The notes under the pieces are model-generated. The model was not told the origin of the DNA and did no database searches. It saw only the letters and a list, made by a program, of their open reading frames with translations. A stretch of 44,643 bases of DNA from an uncultured Victivallaceae bacterium (GTDB lineage: Bacteria > Verrucomicrobiota > Lentisphaeria > Victivallales > Victivallaceae), in NCBI GenBank assembly GCA_944389925.1, contig CALXOD010000038.1:1-44643 (forward strand), given 5' to 3'. This document shows positions 7,767-16,825 of this stretch, one piece after another. Both the position numbers and the translations under genes were made by a program. Positions within the stretch are counted from its first letter, which is position 1. Every line of letters starts with the position of its first letter.

Positions 7767-9098
7767 TTACCGTTCGTCCGTACCGAAAGATTCCAGCATA
7801 CCGCCCCGTTTGGCCACAATGTAATTACAGACATTATCACCGGCTACATTGCAGGCGGTTTCAAACATATCCAGCAGCGGATTGATTCCGATAGCCAGCG
7901 CCACGATCATCGAAACCTCAAAATCGCTCAGCCCCAGATTGGCCAGCACCATGAACAGCAGAAAAACACTCCCCCCCGGAATCCCGCCGGCACCGACCGA
8001 GGCAAATACCACCGAAATCAGCAGCACCGCCAGCTGCGACACCCCGAGCTCCATCCCGAAGATATTCGCCGCCAGAATCGCAAACACCGGCAGATGAATG
8101 CACACGCCGTCCATATTCACCGTGGCCCCCAGCGGCAGCACGAAACTCGACAGCTGTTCCTTTACATGCAGCTGCTCATTGGCCACCCGGAACGATACCG
8201 GCAGCGTCGCCGCACTGGAACGGGTCAGAAATGCCGTAATGATGGCTTCTTTTATTTTATTCAGCACCCGATAGGGGTTTTCCCGACAGAACAGCAACAG
8301 AAAAAGCGGATAAATCAGAAAGATCATCAGCAACACGCCAATGATTACACATCCCGCAATCCGGATATATGGGAAAAAGAGATTCAGCCCGTAAATCGCA
8401 AAATTGACCGTCGTCAACGCGAATACCCCGATGGGAAAATACTCCATAACCCAGCCCGTAATCTTGAATGCAGCCTTTTGAGCAGCATCAAACACCTCCA
8501 GCATCAACTCCACCGAACGGCCGGTCCGGGAAGTCTCGCCGTGCTCCTCCACCACAATGCGGGCGGCCAATCCGAATAAAATAGCGAAAATGATGATCGG
8601 CAGAAACTGTCCTTCGCCAAGCGCCTGAAACGGATTCATGAACAGATTGTTGATAAACTGGGAAATGCCACCACCTGCCCCGTGCATTTTCATGGAACTG
8701 ACCTGCGGGATGAATTTTTCGGAAAATTTCTGCGCATTTTCCATAGCCGGATTCATAATGATTGCCAGGAAAATCCCGAAAACTCCCGCAAAAAGCGACG
8801 TCAGAAAATACCATCCCAGCACCGACAATCCCAGCTTGCCGAACTTCTTCACCGGCAGGCTCGCAGCACCGGCGACCAGCGAGAAAAAGATAATGGGAAT
8901 CACCACCATCTTCAGCATCGCGATCAGCACCGTCCCAAAAGGCGAGATCACTCCAGTAATCCGCGCCAGCACCTCCTCGCCATACATGACGCCCAGCCGG
9001 GAACAACCAATCCCGACAGCAATCCCGAATACAAAAGCAAAGGCAACACGGCAGACCAACGGAATCGCAAAATATCCCCTGACCCACTTTTTCAACAT
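7767..9098 (-). CDS. Dicarboxylate/amino acid:cation symporter (DAACS family)
   Basis: This 443-residue inner-membrane transporter takes up dicarboxylates or acidic/neutral amino acids with Na+ or H+. Family marks are the serine-rich reentrant loop TRSSAATLPVSF (HP1), the helix motif PLGATVNMDGVCIHLPV (TM7 NMDG) and GAGGIPGGSVFLL (HP2). The length and about eight transmembrane helices are normal. The ATG at 9098 is preceded by a weak purine-rich stretch. It precedes the HAD gene on the same strand with a 33-base gap, so they may be cotranscribed. The exact substrate cannot be stated. Confidence 0.9.
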   Translation of the reverse strand: MLKKWVRGYFAIPLVCRVAFAFVFGIAVGIGCSRLGVMYGEEVLARITGVISPFGTVLIAMLKMVVIPIIFFSLVAGAASLPVKKFGKLGLSVLGWYFLTSLFAGVFGIFLAIIMNPAMENAQKFSEKFIPQVSSMKMHGAGGGISQFINNLFMNPFQALGEGQFLPIIIFAILFGLAARIVVEEHGETSRTGRSVELMLEVFDAAQKAAFKITGWVMEYFPIGVFALTTVNFAIYGLNLFFPYIRIAGCVIIGVLLMIFLIYPLFLLLFCRENPYRVLNKIKEAIITAFLTRSSAATLPVSFRVANEQLHVKEQLSSFVLPLGATVNMDGVCIHLPVFAILAANIFGMELGVSQLAVLLISVVFASVGAGGIPGGSVFLLFMVLANLGLSDFEVSMIVALAIGINPLLDMFETACNVAGDNVCNYIVAKRGGMLESFGTDER

Positions 9099-9410
9099 AA
9101 ACAGCTCTCTTTTCTTCTTGTGTGATGTTGGAAATCAGCCATATACCACCGCATAAAAAAAATACCCCGCCTCTTCCGACCAAGCGGACTGCCCTCTCCC
9201 GTAACAGAAAAATTCCTCACGGTTCTTTGGCCCATGGCGGATTCGTCAGGTAGGAATACATCCCAAAGTCCGTTTCGTCAAGCAGAAAAGTCCTTTCACA
9301 CCCGGGATTTTCCAGAAATAGTTCCCATACAATCGCCTCTTCTCCCGTTCTGGATAACCGGTACATCTGACATCCGAAAAATTTTTCATATGGAAAAAAT
9401 GGAAGCGGGG
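9099..9410. other. Gene-free intergenic stretch
   Basis: Apart from the promoter described at 9411-9438, I see no convincing gene, RNA or strong hairpin here. Short open frames on both strands lack ribosome sites and protein-like composition. Confidence 0.5.
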
Positions 9411-9438
9411 TTGACTTCCCGCAGTTTCCCTGTACAGT
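9411..9438 (+). promoter_or_regulatory. Promoter of the M32 carboxypeptidase gene
   Basis: TTGACT (9411-9416), a 16-base spacer, then TACAGT (9433-9438). It lies 30 bases before the ATG, with AAGGAG at 9455-9460 as ribosome site. Confidence 0.65.
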
Positions 9439-9468
9439 TTTCCCAAAAGTTCTGAAGGAGCATACTGG

Positions 9469-10962
9469 ATGAAACCCGATCTCACCACGTTGAAACAACA
9501 GTTAGCAGAAATCGCCGACCTAAAAGCCGCCATCGCCGTTCTGGAATGGGATCAGCAGACCTTCCTCCCTTCCGGATCGGAAAAAGGGCGCGCCCGGCAA
9601 ATTGCGGCCCTGAGCCGCCATCTCCACCGCGCCGCTACCGCATCGGAACTGGGCAAAACCATCGAATCCCTGGAAAAATATCCGCCGGAACCCGATACGA
9701 TCGGATTCGCCCTGCTCCGTTCCGCCCGCCGTCAATATGACCGCTGGGTCCGGGTGCCGGAGACGCTGGCAGCAGAGTTGAGTGCAACCACTGCCGAAGC
9801 CTATACTGATTGGCTCCGGGCCCGGGAACAGCGGAATTTCCAGATTCTCGTTCCCCGGCTGGAGAAAATTGTAGATCTCAAACGGCAGTACGCCGCACTT
9901 TTCGCTCCGGAGGAACGTCTCTACGATGCGCTCCTGGACGATTATGAACCGGGACAGTCCGCAGCAGAGCTGGATATGGTTTTCGGAGAGCTGCGCTCCC
10001 GGCTGCCGGCACTGATTGACGCCATTATCGCCGCTCAGAAATCCGGTTCGGACTTTTCCGACCGTACCTTCCCGGCGACAGCGCAAATGCAGTTTTCCCG
10101 AGATCTGGTTACAGCCATGGGGTTCGATTTTCAACACGGTCGTCTGGACCTTACCGAACACCCGTTCACCACGGATTTCGGTCTGGACGACGTGCGAATT
10201 ACCACCCACATCGATGAACATGACTTTCTGAGCTGTGTGCTCAGTTGCGTACACGAGTGCGGCCATGCGCTCTATTCGCTCGGCATGGATCCGGAACTGA
10301 ACCGGACACCCTTGGCGGACGGTGCATCTCTGGGGTTTCACGAATCGCAGTCGCGTCTGTGGGAAAATCAGGTGGCGCGCTCCGGGGCGTTCTGGCGGGC
10401 TTTTCTGCCGCATCTGCATCGGTATTTCCCGGGACAGCTGGCAGATGTGAGCGCAAGGGATTTCCTCGCGGCAATCAACCGGGTCCAACGCTCGGAAATC
10501 CGCATCGAATCAGATGAAGTCACTTACAATTGCCACATTCTTCTACGTTATGATATCGAAAGAGACCTGATTCACGGCCGTATCCACTGCTCCGATCTGC
10601 CGGAATTATGGAATGAAAAAATGCGGGAATATCTTCATATCACCCCCGCCAACGATACCCGCGGCGTCCTTCAGGACGTGCACTGGCCGACCGGTGCATT
10701 CGGCTACTTCCCCACGTACACCATCGGCAACCTCCTGGCCGCCCAACTCTGGGAACTGGCGCATCGGGAACTTCCCGGGCTGGATGATTTCATTGCCGCC
10801 GGAACATTGTCTCCCCTCCGGGAATGGCTTCGGGATCGTGTCCATCGCCACGGTGCCCGTTACCTTCCCGGCGAACTGCGGCAACGTCTCTTCGGTGATG
10901 CCCGGCTGCAAACGGAACCTTTCCTCCGTTATCTGAGCGAACGTTATCTGCCGGAGGCCTGA
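9469..10962 (+). CDS. M32 family metallocarboxypeptidase
   Basis: The enzyme removes C-terminal residues from peptides in the cytoplasm using a zinc or cobalt ion. At 497 residues it has the standard length. The HECGH metal motif is at residues 262-266, with the third ligand in HESQSR (291-296). Further M32 signatures follow: SDEVTYNCHILLRYDIE, and GAFGYFPTYTIGNLLAAQLW near the C-terminus. It has its own promoter (9411-9438) and a strong ribosome site 8 bases before the ATG. The next gene starts 3 bases after its stop, so the two form an operon. The N-terminal helical arm (residues 1-100) is typical of family dimers. Confidence 0.93.
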   Translation: MKPDLTTLKQQLAEIADLKAAIAVLEWDQQTFLPSGSEKGRARQIAALSRHLHRAATASELGKTIESLEKYPPEPDTIGFALLRSARRQYDRWVRVPETLAAELSATTAEAYTDWLRAREQRNFQILVPRLEKIVDLKRQYAALFAPEERLYDALLDDYEPGQSAAELDMVFGELRSRLPALIDAIIAAQKSGSDFSDRTFPATAQMQFSRDLVTAMGFDFQHGRLDLTEHPFTTDFGLDDVRITTHIDEHDFLSCVLSCVHECGHALYSLGMDPELNRTPLADGASLGFHESQSRLWENQVARSGAFWRAFLPHLHRYFPGQLADVSARDFLAAINRVQRSEIRIESDEVTYNCHILLRYDIERDLIHGRIHCSDLPELWNEKMREYLHITPANDTRGVLQDVHWPTGAFGYFPTYTIGNLLAAQLWELAHRELPGLDDFIAAGTLSPLREWLRDRVHRHGARYLPGELRQRLFGDARLQTEPFLRYLSERYLPEA

Positions 10963-10965
10963 TCC

Positions 10966-11991
10966 ATGGAACAGCAGCGTATCGAATTGATCGGAAGGAT
11001 CATCGTCGGTTCTGGAGCGGTCGAAAGTGCCTTGCGACGACGCGGTGCCACGGGAACCGGCATTCATGAACTGACCGATTCTCTGGGAAATGTGCTGCCG
11101 TCGGAAGCTGTCCGTCTGCTGCACTACATTGCCGCCGTCCGCAACAAAGCTGCTCACGAAGGGGCCGACGCTGAACTGGCGGACTTCGATCCGGAGTTTT
11201 TTGAAGAAGCCTGTTCCGCTGTTCTCCGTGAACTGGAAGGTAAACCGGCCTCCCCTGCTCCGCCTCCGCCATCGGCGGTTACCGAGACAGCGGCGACCGC
11301 CTCTCTATCCTCCCCGCCGTCCTCTGCAACCCCTCCGCCGGAAAGCACAAACCATGCGCCGGAACCGGAAACAAACGAGACTCTGCCCCCATTTTCTGCG
11401 CCCCAACCGGACGGGAATCACCTGACAGCTGCGCCAGCCAGTCAATTCCATCTCCCGGATCTGAGCCGCAACCTTCGACGGACTGCCTGGATTCCATTCC
11501 TGCATCTGGTATATCCGATCTGGCTGCTGCTCCGGTCACTGCGGCCGGCCATCGCCCCCGGTATCGGCATGGGAGCTTATGGCCTGGCCATTCTTCTCAC
11601 CGTCATCGCCACCCGTACCGGCAATGCCGCCTGGCTGTATCCGGCGGGAATTCTGCTGGGGGGAGCCTGGTTGTACGGAGCCGTAGACGGATGGCGTCGG
11701 CGAAACCTGGACCCCTTGCCGCAGCTGTTTTATCTGGCACCGGGAATCAATCTGTTTTACCTGCTCTACCGGATTGCAGGACGTACGGACAAATTGCAGT
11801 TTTTCGGTTCTCTGACGTTGCTGGGAGCAGCAGCAGTAGGATTTTATCTGCCGTTCTGCCACCGGGAATACACGGCCGGCGCGGTGGTGTTCGGAGCAGG
11901 CTATCTGGTCGGTGCGGTCATGGCGCTGCTGGAAGATTTCCAAGCCCGGGCAGCAGCTGAAGAAGCGGCCAAGACGGCTAAGACGGAATAA
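10966..11991 (+). CDS. Membrane protein with N-terminal HEPN/DUF4145-like domain
   Basis: This 341-residue protein has three parts. Residues 1-95 are helical and contain RNKAAH at 59-64, the R-x4-H motif of HEPN RNases and of DUF4145-type domains. Residues 96-160 form a Pro/Ala/Ser/Thr-rich linker. Residues 165-330 carry about five to six hydrophobic segments (for example LPQLFYLAPGINLFYLLYRI), so the HEPN-like domain is probably tethered to the inner membrane. I do not recognise a characterised homologue. The ATG lies 3 bases after the stop of the M32 peptidase gene, implying translational coupling. The HEPN assignment rests on one motif and the helical character, so function (RNA cleavage, ligand sensing or structure) is open. 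Confidence 0.65.
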   Translation: MEQQRIELIGRIIVGSGAVESALRRRGATGTGIHELTDSLGNVLPSEAVRLLHYIAAVRNKAAHEGADAELADFDPEFFEEACSAVLRELEGKPASPAPPPPSAVTETAATASLSSPPSSATPPPESTNHAPEPETNETLPPFSAPQPDGNHLTAAPASQFHLPDLSRNLRRTAWIPFLHLVYPIWLLLRSLRPAIAPGIGMGAYGLAILLTVIATRTGNAAWLYPAGILLGGAWLYGAVDGWRRRNLDPLPQLFYLAPGINLFYLLYRIAGRTDKLQFFGSLTLLGAAAVGFYLPFCHREYTAGAVVFGAGYLVGAVMALLEDFQARAAAEEAAKTAKTE

Positions 11992-12044
11992 TCACCCGCT
12001 CCGCCGCAGTCTGCCGCCATTAATCCATCCCGTTGGAGGCAAGC

Positions 12045-12090
12045 AAAAAAACAATCGCCGAAGCAGAATATCCCCTTCCGCTCCGGCGAT
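12045..12090 (-). terminator. Rho-independent terminator of serA
   Basis: ATCGCCGAAGC (12054-12064) pairs with GCTCCGGCGAT (12080-12090) with a single mismatch around a 15-base loop. On the minus strand the hairpin is followed by a run of seven T (12051-12045). It lies between the convergent HEPN-like gene and serA. Confidence 0.7.
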
Positions 12091-12135
12091 CTCTCCATTG
12101 AAATCAGTGGAAACGCTCTCCGGCGCTTCTCAAAC

Positions 12136-13710
12136 TCAGCCGTTGTAGCTGAACTGAAACGCCCGGGCAGCCTTCACCGCTTCCCGGATCTTTTCCACCA
12201 GCATATCCGGAACCGCGACATTGGTTTTCACCACGCACAGCGAGCAACCTTTTTCCAAATCCTGCGGCGCCCGGATGTCGATAATATTGATGTTCTTCTC
12301 ACCGAGAATCCCGGCAATGCGTCCGATAACACCGGGCTCATCGGCGTACTCGACGAACAAATGGTTGCCGCTGGGCTCCAGATAAAGTTCATCAAAACGA
12401 TTGACCCGGGAAATCATCAGCCGATTTTCGACGATGGTACCGCGCACACTGACTTTCCGTACCAGATCATCCCCGACGGCCAGATCAATGGTCATCGAAT
12501 TTCCGTACTGCTTATCGTTGTCCACTTCCCGGTTGACCAATTCAATCCCGCTGTCACTCAGGCACTTTTCCGCATCGGCAGCACCACTGTCCGCAGCAAA
12601 TTCGGCTGCGATTCCGGCTGCGATCGGAGCGGTCATCCACTTGGCGAAACGAGTCAGGTCACCGTAGAAACTGGTTTCGATCCGGGTCGGATTCTTATCC
12701 CGTCCGAGATAGGAATAAGCCAGACTGGTCAATACGTAAGCCAGCTGCTGATATCGGATATCCAACCCGTCCGGCACCGCTTTGTTGACGACACAGTTGG
12801 TGATACCCTGTTCAAAATAGGCAATGGTCTGTTCTGCCGCCCGGCGTGCCGCCATGAAATTGGCCTCATGCGTATTGGCGCCGAGATGCGGCAGCATCAA
12901 GTCGGCCACGTCGGCAATCGATTTGGGGCCGGCGGCATCCTTGGGATAAACATCGTTGCAGAAAATCAGCTTTTTCTCTGCCTTGACCGCGCGCAAATCC
13001 GCTTCGTTGATGATACCGGCACGGGCACAGTTGACCAGCACGGCGCCGGGCTTGAGCAGCTCCAGCAATCGCCGGTTGATCATGCCGCGCGTATCATTGT
13101 TTTCCGGAATATGCAACGATACCAGATCCGATTCCGAAAAAATTTCCTCTACCGAAACCAGCTTAACGTTCAGTTTTTCGGCGGTGGCGGGCGAAAGCAT
13201 CGGGTCAAACCCCAGGACCTTCACCTCAAAACCGGCCAGACGCTTGACCAGCAGTTGACCAATATGGCCGAGTCCGAGAATACCGACGGTTTTTCCGGTC
13301 AGTTCCCGGCCCATGAACTTGCTCTTTTCCCAGTTCCCGGCGCGCGTGGAAATGTCGGCCGGCACCACATGCCGGTAAACCGCCAGCATCATGGCAATCA
13401 CCTCTTCGGCCACGGCATTGGAATTCGCCCCGGGCGTATTCATCACATCGATGTTGCGCTTACGGGCGTATTTGATGTCAATGGTATTGAATCCGGCTCC
13501 GGCACGGACGATCAATTTCAAGTTCGGCAGCTGGTCAATGATCTCCGGCGTAACCGCCTCGCTTCGGACAATCAGCACCTCCGCATCGGCATGGCGGGCG
13601 GCCTGCTCCGCAAGCGGAGCGGAAGCATCCAGAACAACCTGATAACCCCGCTCCGAGAGCAGGTCTGCGGCAAACTTATCCAGCTTTGTGGGAATCAAAA
13701 CTTTACGCAT
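12136..13710 (-). CDS. serA: D-3-phosphoglycerate dehydrogenase
   Basis: SerA oxidises 3-phosphoglycerate to 3-phosphohydroxypyruvate with NAD+, the first step of serine synthesis. Starting at the ATG at 13710 (GGAGA ribosome site upstream) the protein has 524 residues, the long form of the enzyme. The substrate domain opens with VLIPTKLDKFAADLL. The Rossmann motif GLGHIG is at residues 146-151, and LVNCARAGIINEADL and LPHLGANTHEAN carry the catalytic Arg/His region. The ASB intervening domain comes next, and the C-terminal ACT domain (VEYADEPGVIGRIAGILGEK) probably binds a regulatory ligand such as serine. The frame stays open upstream to 13854, but that stretch contains the promoter and does not look coding. 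Confidence 0.95.
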   Translation of the reverse strand: MRKVLIPTKLDKFAADLLSERGYQVVLDASAPLAEQAARHADAEVLIVRSEAVTPEIIDQLPNLKLIVRAGAGFNTIDIKYARKRNIDVMNTPGANSNAVAEEVIAMMLAVYRHVVPADISTRAGNWEKSKFMGRELTGKTVGILGLGHIGQLLVKRLAGFEVKVLGFDPMLSPATAEKLNVKLVSVEEIFSESDLVSLHIPENNDTRGMINRRLLELLKPGAVLVNCARAGIINEADLRAVKAEKKLIFCNDVYPKDAAGPKSIADVADLMLPHLGANTHEANFMAARRAAEQTIAYFEQGITNCVVNKAVPDGLDIRYQQLAYVLTSLAYSYLGRDKNPTRIETSFYGDLTRFAKWMTAPIAAGIAAEFAADSGAADAEKCLSDSGIELVNREVDNDKQYGNSMTIDLAVGDDLVRKVSVRGTIVENRLMISRVNRFDELYLEPSGNHLFVEYADEPGVIGRIAGILGEKNINIIDIRAPQDLEKGCSLCVVKTNVAVPDMLVEKIREAVKAARAFQFSYNG

Positions 13711-13812
13711 TTTCACATCTTCTCCGATATGGGTTACGGGCGTCTCAATCCTTCCTGGTTCCGACAGCGGACTTCCTGAATCACGGGACTCCGTTCTAAA
13801 AATATCTATTTT

Positions 13813-13841
13813 AATATACCACCGAAATAGGGGGATTACAA
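13813..13841 (-). promoter_or_regulatory. serA promoter
   Basis: On the minus strand TTGTAA (13841-13836), 17 bases, TATATT (13818-13813). This gives a leader of about 95 bases before the serA ATG at 13710. Confidence 0.6.
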
Positions 13842-13908
13842 ATCCATTCCGCAACCGGTACTGGAAAGAGAAAACGGAGAAAAAATCATGTTTTTCCAGG
13901 AAAAGAAC

Positions 13909-13937
13909 TTGACGAAACCGGCAGCCGGATTTATTAT
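13909..13937 (+). promoter_or_regulatory. Orphan plus-strand promoter
   Basis: TTGACG (13909-13914), 17 bases, TATTAT (13932-13937). No plus-strand gene follows. Downstream lie a weak stem TCAGA/TCTGA and a GGCC-GCAA-GGCC hairpin (13982-13993) followed by a T-rich stretch, then the 3' end of the opposing AraC gene. It might drive a short RNA of about 55 bases or antisense transcription. Confidence 0.4.
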
Positions 13938-13998
13938 ATTGTCAGAAAGCAGGTCAATCTCTGAACAGTTTATGCATCGGGGCCGCAAGGCCTTATTG

Positions 13999-14877
13999 TT
14001 ATTGTGTCTCAAGAGTGATACCACCTGCTTTCTTTTTTTTTCCGGTTCGGAAAGCCGACGGCGATATCTTTTGCAAATGCCGGAACACCCGGCAGAAATA
14101 CGCCGGATCTTCAAATCCGCATGAGGCGGCAATCTCCTTGACTGTTTTCGAGGTGGTTTGCAGTAAACGGACAGCCAGCCGCATTTTCAACTCCAGCACA
14201 TAATCCCGAGGTGACTGTCCAAAACGTTCTCGAAACAGCCGGGCAAAATGCCAGCGGCTGTATCCTGCGCGCCGGGCCAGCTCCTCTACCCGGATCGGAC
14301 GATCCAGCCGGGCCAGACAATAATCGTTGATCTTCCGCACAAATATTGCATGTTCCCCCTGCCGGTCATCCGCACCGGATGCCGCCAGAAGTCGGGTCAT
14401 GAAGTCATAAGTCAACGCCGATGCCAGACACGCCTCCTTCAACATTCCGGCCCGGCAGCGAAGAAAAATATCCTGTGCAGCCACCGGCACCGGATCATCC
14501 GGAGCAAACATCATAACCGGTCCGCAGCGACGGCGACACTCCCGCGCCAATCGTACCACTTCGCCCCCGTACATGGTTAAAAACCGTACCCGCCAGAAGG
14601 ACGAATCCGCGGGCAGATAATAACAGTGCGGTTCCGGTACGATCAACAGCATGGCACTGCCGGGAGTCTGGCGGATCGTCACCCCGTCCAGATCCAACGC
14701 CCCCTCCCCGTCTTCCGTATACTGCCAGATCACGAACTCTCGATGACCGCGACGCATACCATCCCAACGGTACGAGGGAGAAACCGCCAGTTCCCGACCG
14801 GCATTAATCAGCATGGCATGCAGGGGAAACGACCGGTCGGCAAACAACAGATTGTAGCATTCCTGTTCCGGCGTCAT
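13999..14877 (-). CDS. AraC family transcriptional regulator
   Basis: The protein has an N-terminal cupin-like sensing region (about residues 1-150; RWDGMRRGHREFVIWQ, LLIVPEPHCYYLP) and a C-terminal pair of AraC helix-turn-helix motifs (IRVEELARRAGYSRWHFARLF and VKEIAASCGFEDPAYFCRVF). The frame is open from an ATG at 14961, but a promoter -10 box lies only 3 bases before that codon. The ATG at 14877 has an AGGAG site 9 bases upstream and is the better start (292 residues). It is probably a sugar-responsive activator, as is common in this phylum. Its target is unknown; neighbours are housekeeping genes. Confidence 0.85.
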   Translation of the reverse strand: MTPEQECYNLLFADRSFPLHAMLINAGRELAVSPSYRWDGMRRGHREFVIWQYTEDGEGALDLDGVTIRQTPGSAMLLIVPEPHCYYLPADSSFWRVRFLTMYGGEVVRLARECRRRCGPVMMFAPDDPVPVAAQDIFLRCRAGMLKEACLASALTYDFMTRLLAASGADDRQGEHAIFVRKINDYCLARLDRPIRVEELARRAGYSRWHFARLFRERFGQSPRDYVLELKMRLAVRLLQTTSKTVKEIAASCGFEDPAYFCRVFRHLQKISPSAFRTGKKKKAGGITLETQ

Positions 14878-14963
14878 CACAAGCATCTCCTGTTTCTCAT
14901 CGTTTTTCCATAAGGGAAAATACGCTCCGCCAGGGAAGTTAAGTCCATGGGCGTAGCTCATCT

Positions 14964-14992
14964 ACTATATTCAACGTGAAAGAAAAAAGCAA
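14964..14992 (-). promoter_or_regulatory. Promoter of the AraC-family gene
   Basis: On the minus strand TTGCTT (14992-14987), 17 bases, TATAGT (14969-14964). Transcription would begin near 14957, downstream of the ATG at 14961, supporting translation from 14877. The rest of 14993-15170 shows no feature I can support. Confidence 0.55.
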
Positions 14993-15170
14993 ATAGGCCT
15001 TTCCTCTCCTTTTCTGTCTCCTCAACCCGCAACTCAGCTGTTACGACAGCTGCAACCGGACAACATTCTCACTGCCAACTCCATCCCCAGACTTCTTCTC
15101 TCAAACTATTCCCCTGTCCCGACACAAGAAATGCACCCCTGTAAAAAACTCCGATGTCACCCGCTGGACC

Positions 15171-15199
15171 TTGCATTTCCACTCAATACGTGTTACTGT
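15171..15199 (+). promoter_or_regulatory. Rubrerythrin promoter
   Basis: TTGCAT (15171-15176), 17 bases, TACTGT (15194-15199), about 47 bases before the ATG at 15246. Confidence 0.5.
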
Positions 15200-15245
15200 A
15201 AGCTATACGACATTTTCAGCAACCCCTAGCACAGGAGTCTTTCCC

Positions 15246-15788
15246 ATGCCGAACTATCAGGATTCACAGACCGCCCGGAATTTGTACAAGGCGTTCGCCG
15301 GAGAATCAATGGCAAGAAACAAATACAGTTTTTTCGCCGCTGTGGCGCGGCGGGAAGGATATACTGAGATCGCGGAAGCCTTTGAGCTCGCCGCAGCCAA
15401 TGAACGCGAACATGCCCGCATCTGGTACAATGAAATCAACGGAATTGGGCGAACAGTCGCCAACTTGAAAAACGCTATCGCCGGTGAACACGAAGAGTCT
15501 CATGTCATGTACGTGGAATTCGCAGAACAGGCACGCCGCGACGGGTTCCCGACCACGGCCGCGCTGTTTGAACGGATCGCCGAGATTGAAAAACGCCATG
15601 AAGAACGCTTCACTGCTCTGCTGGCGAAGCTGGAAGCTGCAACTAAACCCGCTTCTGCGGCGCCGGCCGGCGAACGCCCTGCGCCGATCGTTTCAAAACG
15701 TTTCATGGAATGCCGTTTCTGCGGTCATATCGAAAGCACGATTCCGGGCGCAACCTGTCCGGTTTGCCAACGCGAAAACGCTTTCTGA
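15246..15788 (+). CDS. Rubrerythrin
   Basis: Rubrerythrin reduces hydrogen peroxide in anaerobes and aerotolerant bacteria. The ATG at 15246 follows AGGAG (15233-15237) by 8 bases and gives 180 residues. The four-helix ferritin-like domain contains the diiron ligands (AGESMARNKY with Glu20, ANEREHARIW with Glu53 and His56, GEHEESHVMYVEF, IEKRHEERF). The C-terminal rubredoxin-like domain has CRFCG and CPVC, the four Cys that hold a single iron. The electron donor is not encoded nearby. It has its own promoter and a strong terminator, so it is a single-gene unit. Its presence fits an obligate anaerobe. Confidence 0.94.
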   Translation: MPNYQDSQTARNLYKAFAGESMARNKYSFFAAVARREGYTEIAEAFELAAANEREHARIWYNEINGIGRTVANLKNAIAGEHEESHVMYVEFAEQARRDGFPTTAALFERIAEIEKRHEERFTALLAKLEAATKPASAAPAGERPAPIVSKRFMECRFCGHIESTIPGATCPVCQRENAF

Positions 15789-15824
15789 AAAAACTCTTTT
15801 CCCATTCTTTTCGCTAAAATTGCG

Positions 15825-15861
15825 GAGCCCGGTCGGCCCCTGCCGCCGAGGCTCTTTTTTT
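15825..15861 (+). terminator. Rho-independent terminator after rubrerythrin
   Basis: GAGCC (15825-15829) pairs with GGCTC (15850-15854) around an inner GC-rich stem, followed by seven T (15855-15861). The T-run overlaps the region just before the ribosome site of the next gene. Confidence 0.75.
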
Positions 15862-15871
15862 GGAGACTTTT

Positions 15872-16777
15872 ATGATTACGGGGATTCTGGCCGGTTTCGC
15901 CGCGGCACTGCTGCAGGCTGCGTCTTATCTTTGTTCCCGGGGCTTCATGCACCGTCATTCTTCAGCCCTGCTGCTGTTAATTTACTCACAACTGGTCATG
16001 GGAGTCATCGGACTTGTCAATCTGCCGTTTCTCTCTGTCGGCCGTCTGCTTGAGGAGCCGTCCGCCTTCTGCTGGCTGCTGGTGGGATGGTTGCTGGCAA
16101 TCAGCGCCGGACAGATCACCTTTTTTCAGGCATTGCGGGAAATTGAAGCCTCCCGGCTTTCATCGTTACTGGGGTTGAAAATCGTGGTTCTTGCCGCTAT
16201 TCTGGTGCTATTCCTGGACGGCAGCCTTAACGGTGGTCAAGTACTGGCCATCATCCTCAGTACCGTCGCCGCCATGGCAATGAACTGGAGCGGTTCGGCT
16301 CGTTTTCCTCTGCGCGGTGTTCTCTGGCTCACCGCAGCGCTGATCACCTATTCTCTGGCGGATATTGCCGAAACCCATCTGGTCCAGCTGGTACGAGGGA
16401 AAAATATGGTCATGGACGGGCTGGCTATCTGTGCCGTCTGTTACGGAGCACTCGGATTACTGACTCTGCCGGCCCTGAAATTCTGTCGTCGCAGCAGCCG
16501 GATGCTGCTGGATTCCATTCCTTTTGCACTGACCTGGTATTATGCCATGGCGGCCCTCTTTGTCTGCTTCGGAGAACTCGGCACGGTATTTGGAAACGTC
16601 ATTCAAGCGTCGCGCGGCATTTTCTCGGTGCTGCTGGGGGGCGTACTTGCTGCCGCCGGCTTTTCCGCACTGGAACAGGCCGCTCCATGCAAAGACTGGA
16701 TCCGCCGGCTGACCGCTGCGCTCCTGATGGCGGCAGCCATCGTGCTGTATTCGCTCTGTTCCGTTCAGAATGCATAA
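15872..16777 (+). CDS. EamA/DMT-type inner membrane transporter
   Basis: This protein of about 301 residues has some nine to ten hydrophobic segments in two repeats, as in drug/metabolite transporters (EamA family). The first repeat has FQALREIEASRLSSLLGLKIVV and the second GELGTVFGNVIQASRGIFSVLLGGV; both resemble EamA repeat ends. I chose the ATG at 15872 because GGAG (15862-15865) lies 6 bases upstream; a TTG at 15860 would overlap it. The substrate is unknown. It sits behind the rubrerythrin terminator, so any expression needs readthrough or a promoter I did not find. Confidence 0.75.
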   Translation: MITGILAGFAAALLQAASYLCSRGFMHRHSSALLLLIYSQLVMGVIGLVNLPFLSVGRLLEEPSAFCWLLVGWLLAISAGQITFFQALREIEASRLSSLLGLKIVVLAAILVLFLDGSLNGGQVLAIILSTVAAMAMNWSGSARFPLRGVLWLTAALITYSLADIAETHLVQLVRGKNMVMDGLAICAVCYGALGLLTLPALKFCRRSSRMLLDSIPFALTWYYAMAALFVCFGELGTVFGNVIQASRGIFSVLLGGVLAAAGFSALEQAAPCKDWIRRLTAALLMAAAIVLYSLCSVQNA

Positions 16778-16811
16778 AAAAAGCCGCGATGCGCAGAAAA
16801 CGCACCGCGGC
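16776..16811 (-). terminator. dapA terminator
   Basis: GCCGCG-A-TGCG (16783-16793) pairs with CGCA-C-CGCGGC (16801-16811) around a short A-rich loop. On the minus strand seven T follow (16782-16776). It overlaps the stop codon of the convergent transporter gene. Confidence 0.8.
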
Positions 16812-16825
16812 TACCGGCATTCAAA

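Noticed and set aside
12361-13779. 472-residue open frame on the plus strand
   Set aside because: Antisense to serA, whose catalytic and ACT motifs are unmistakable.
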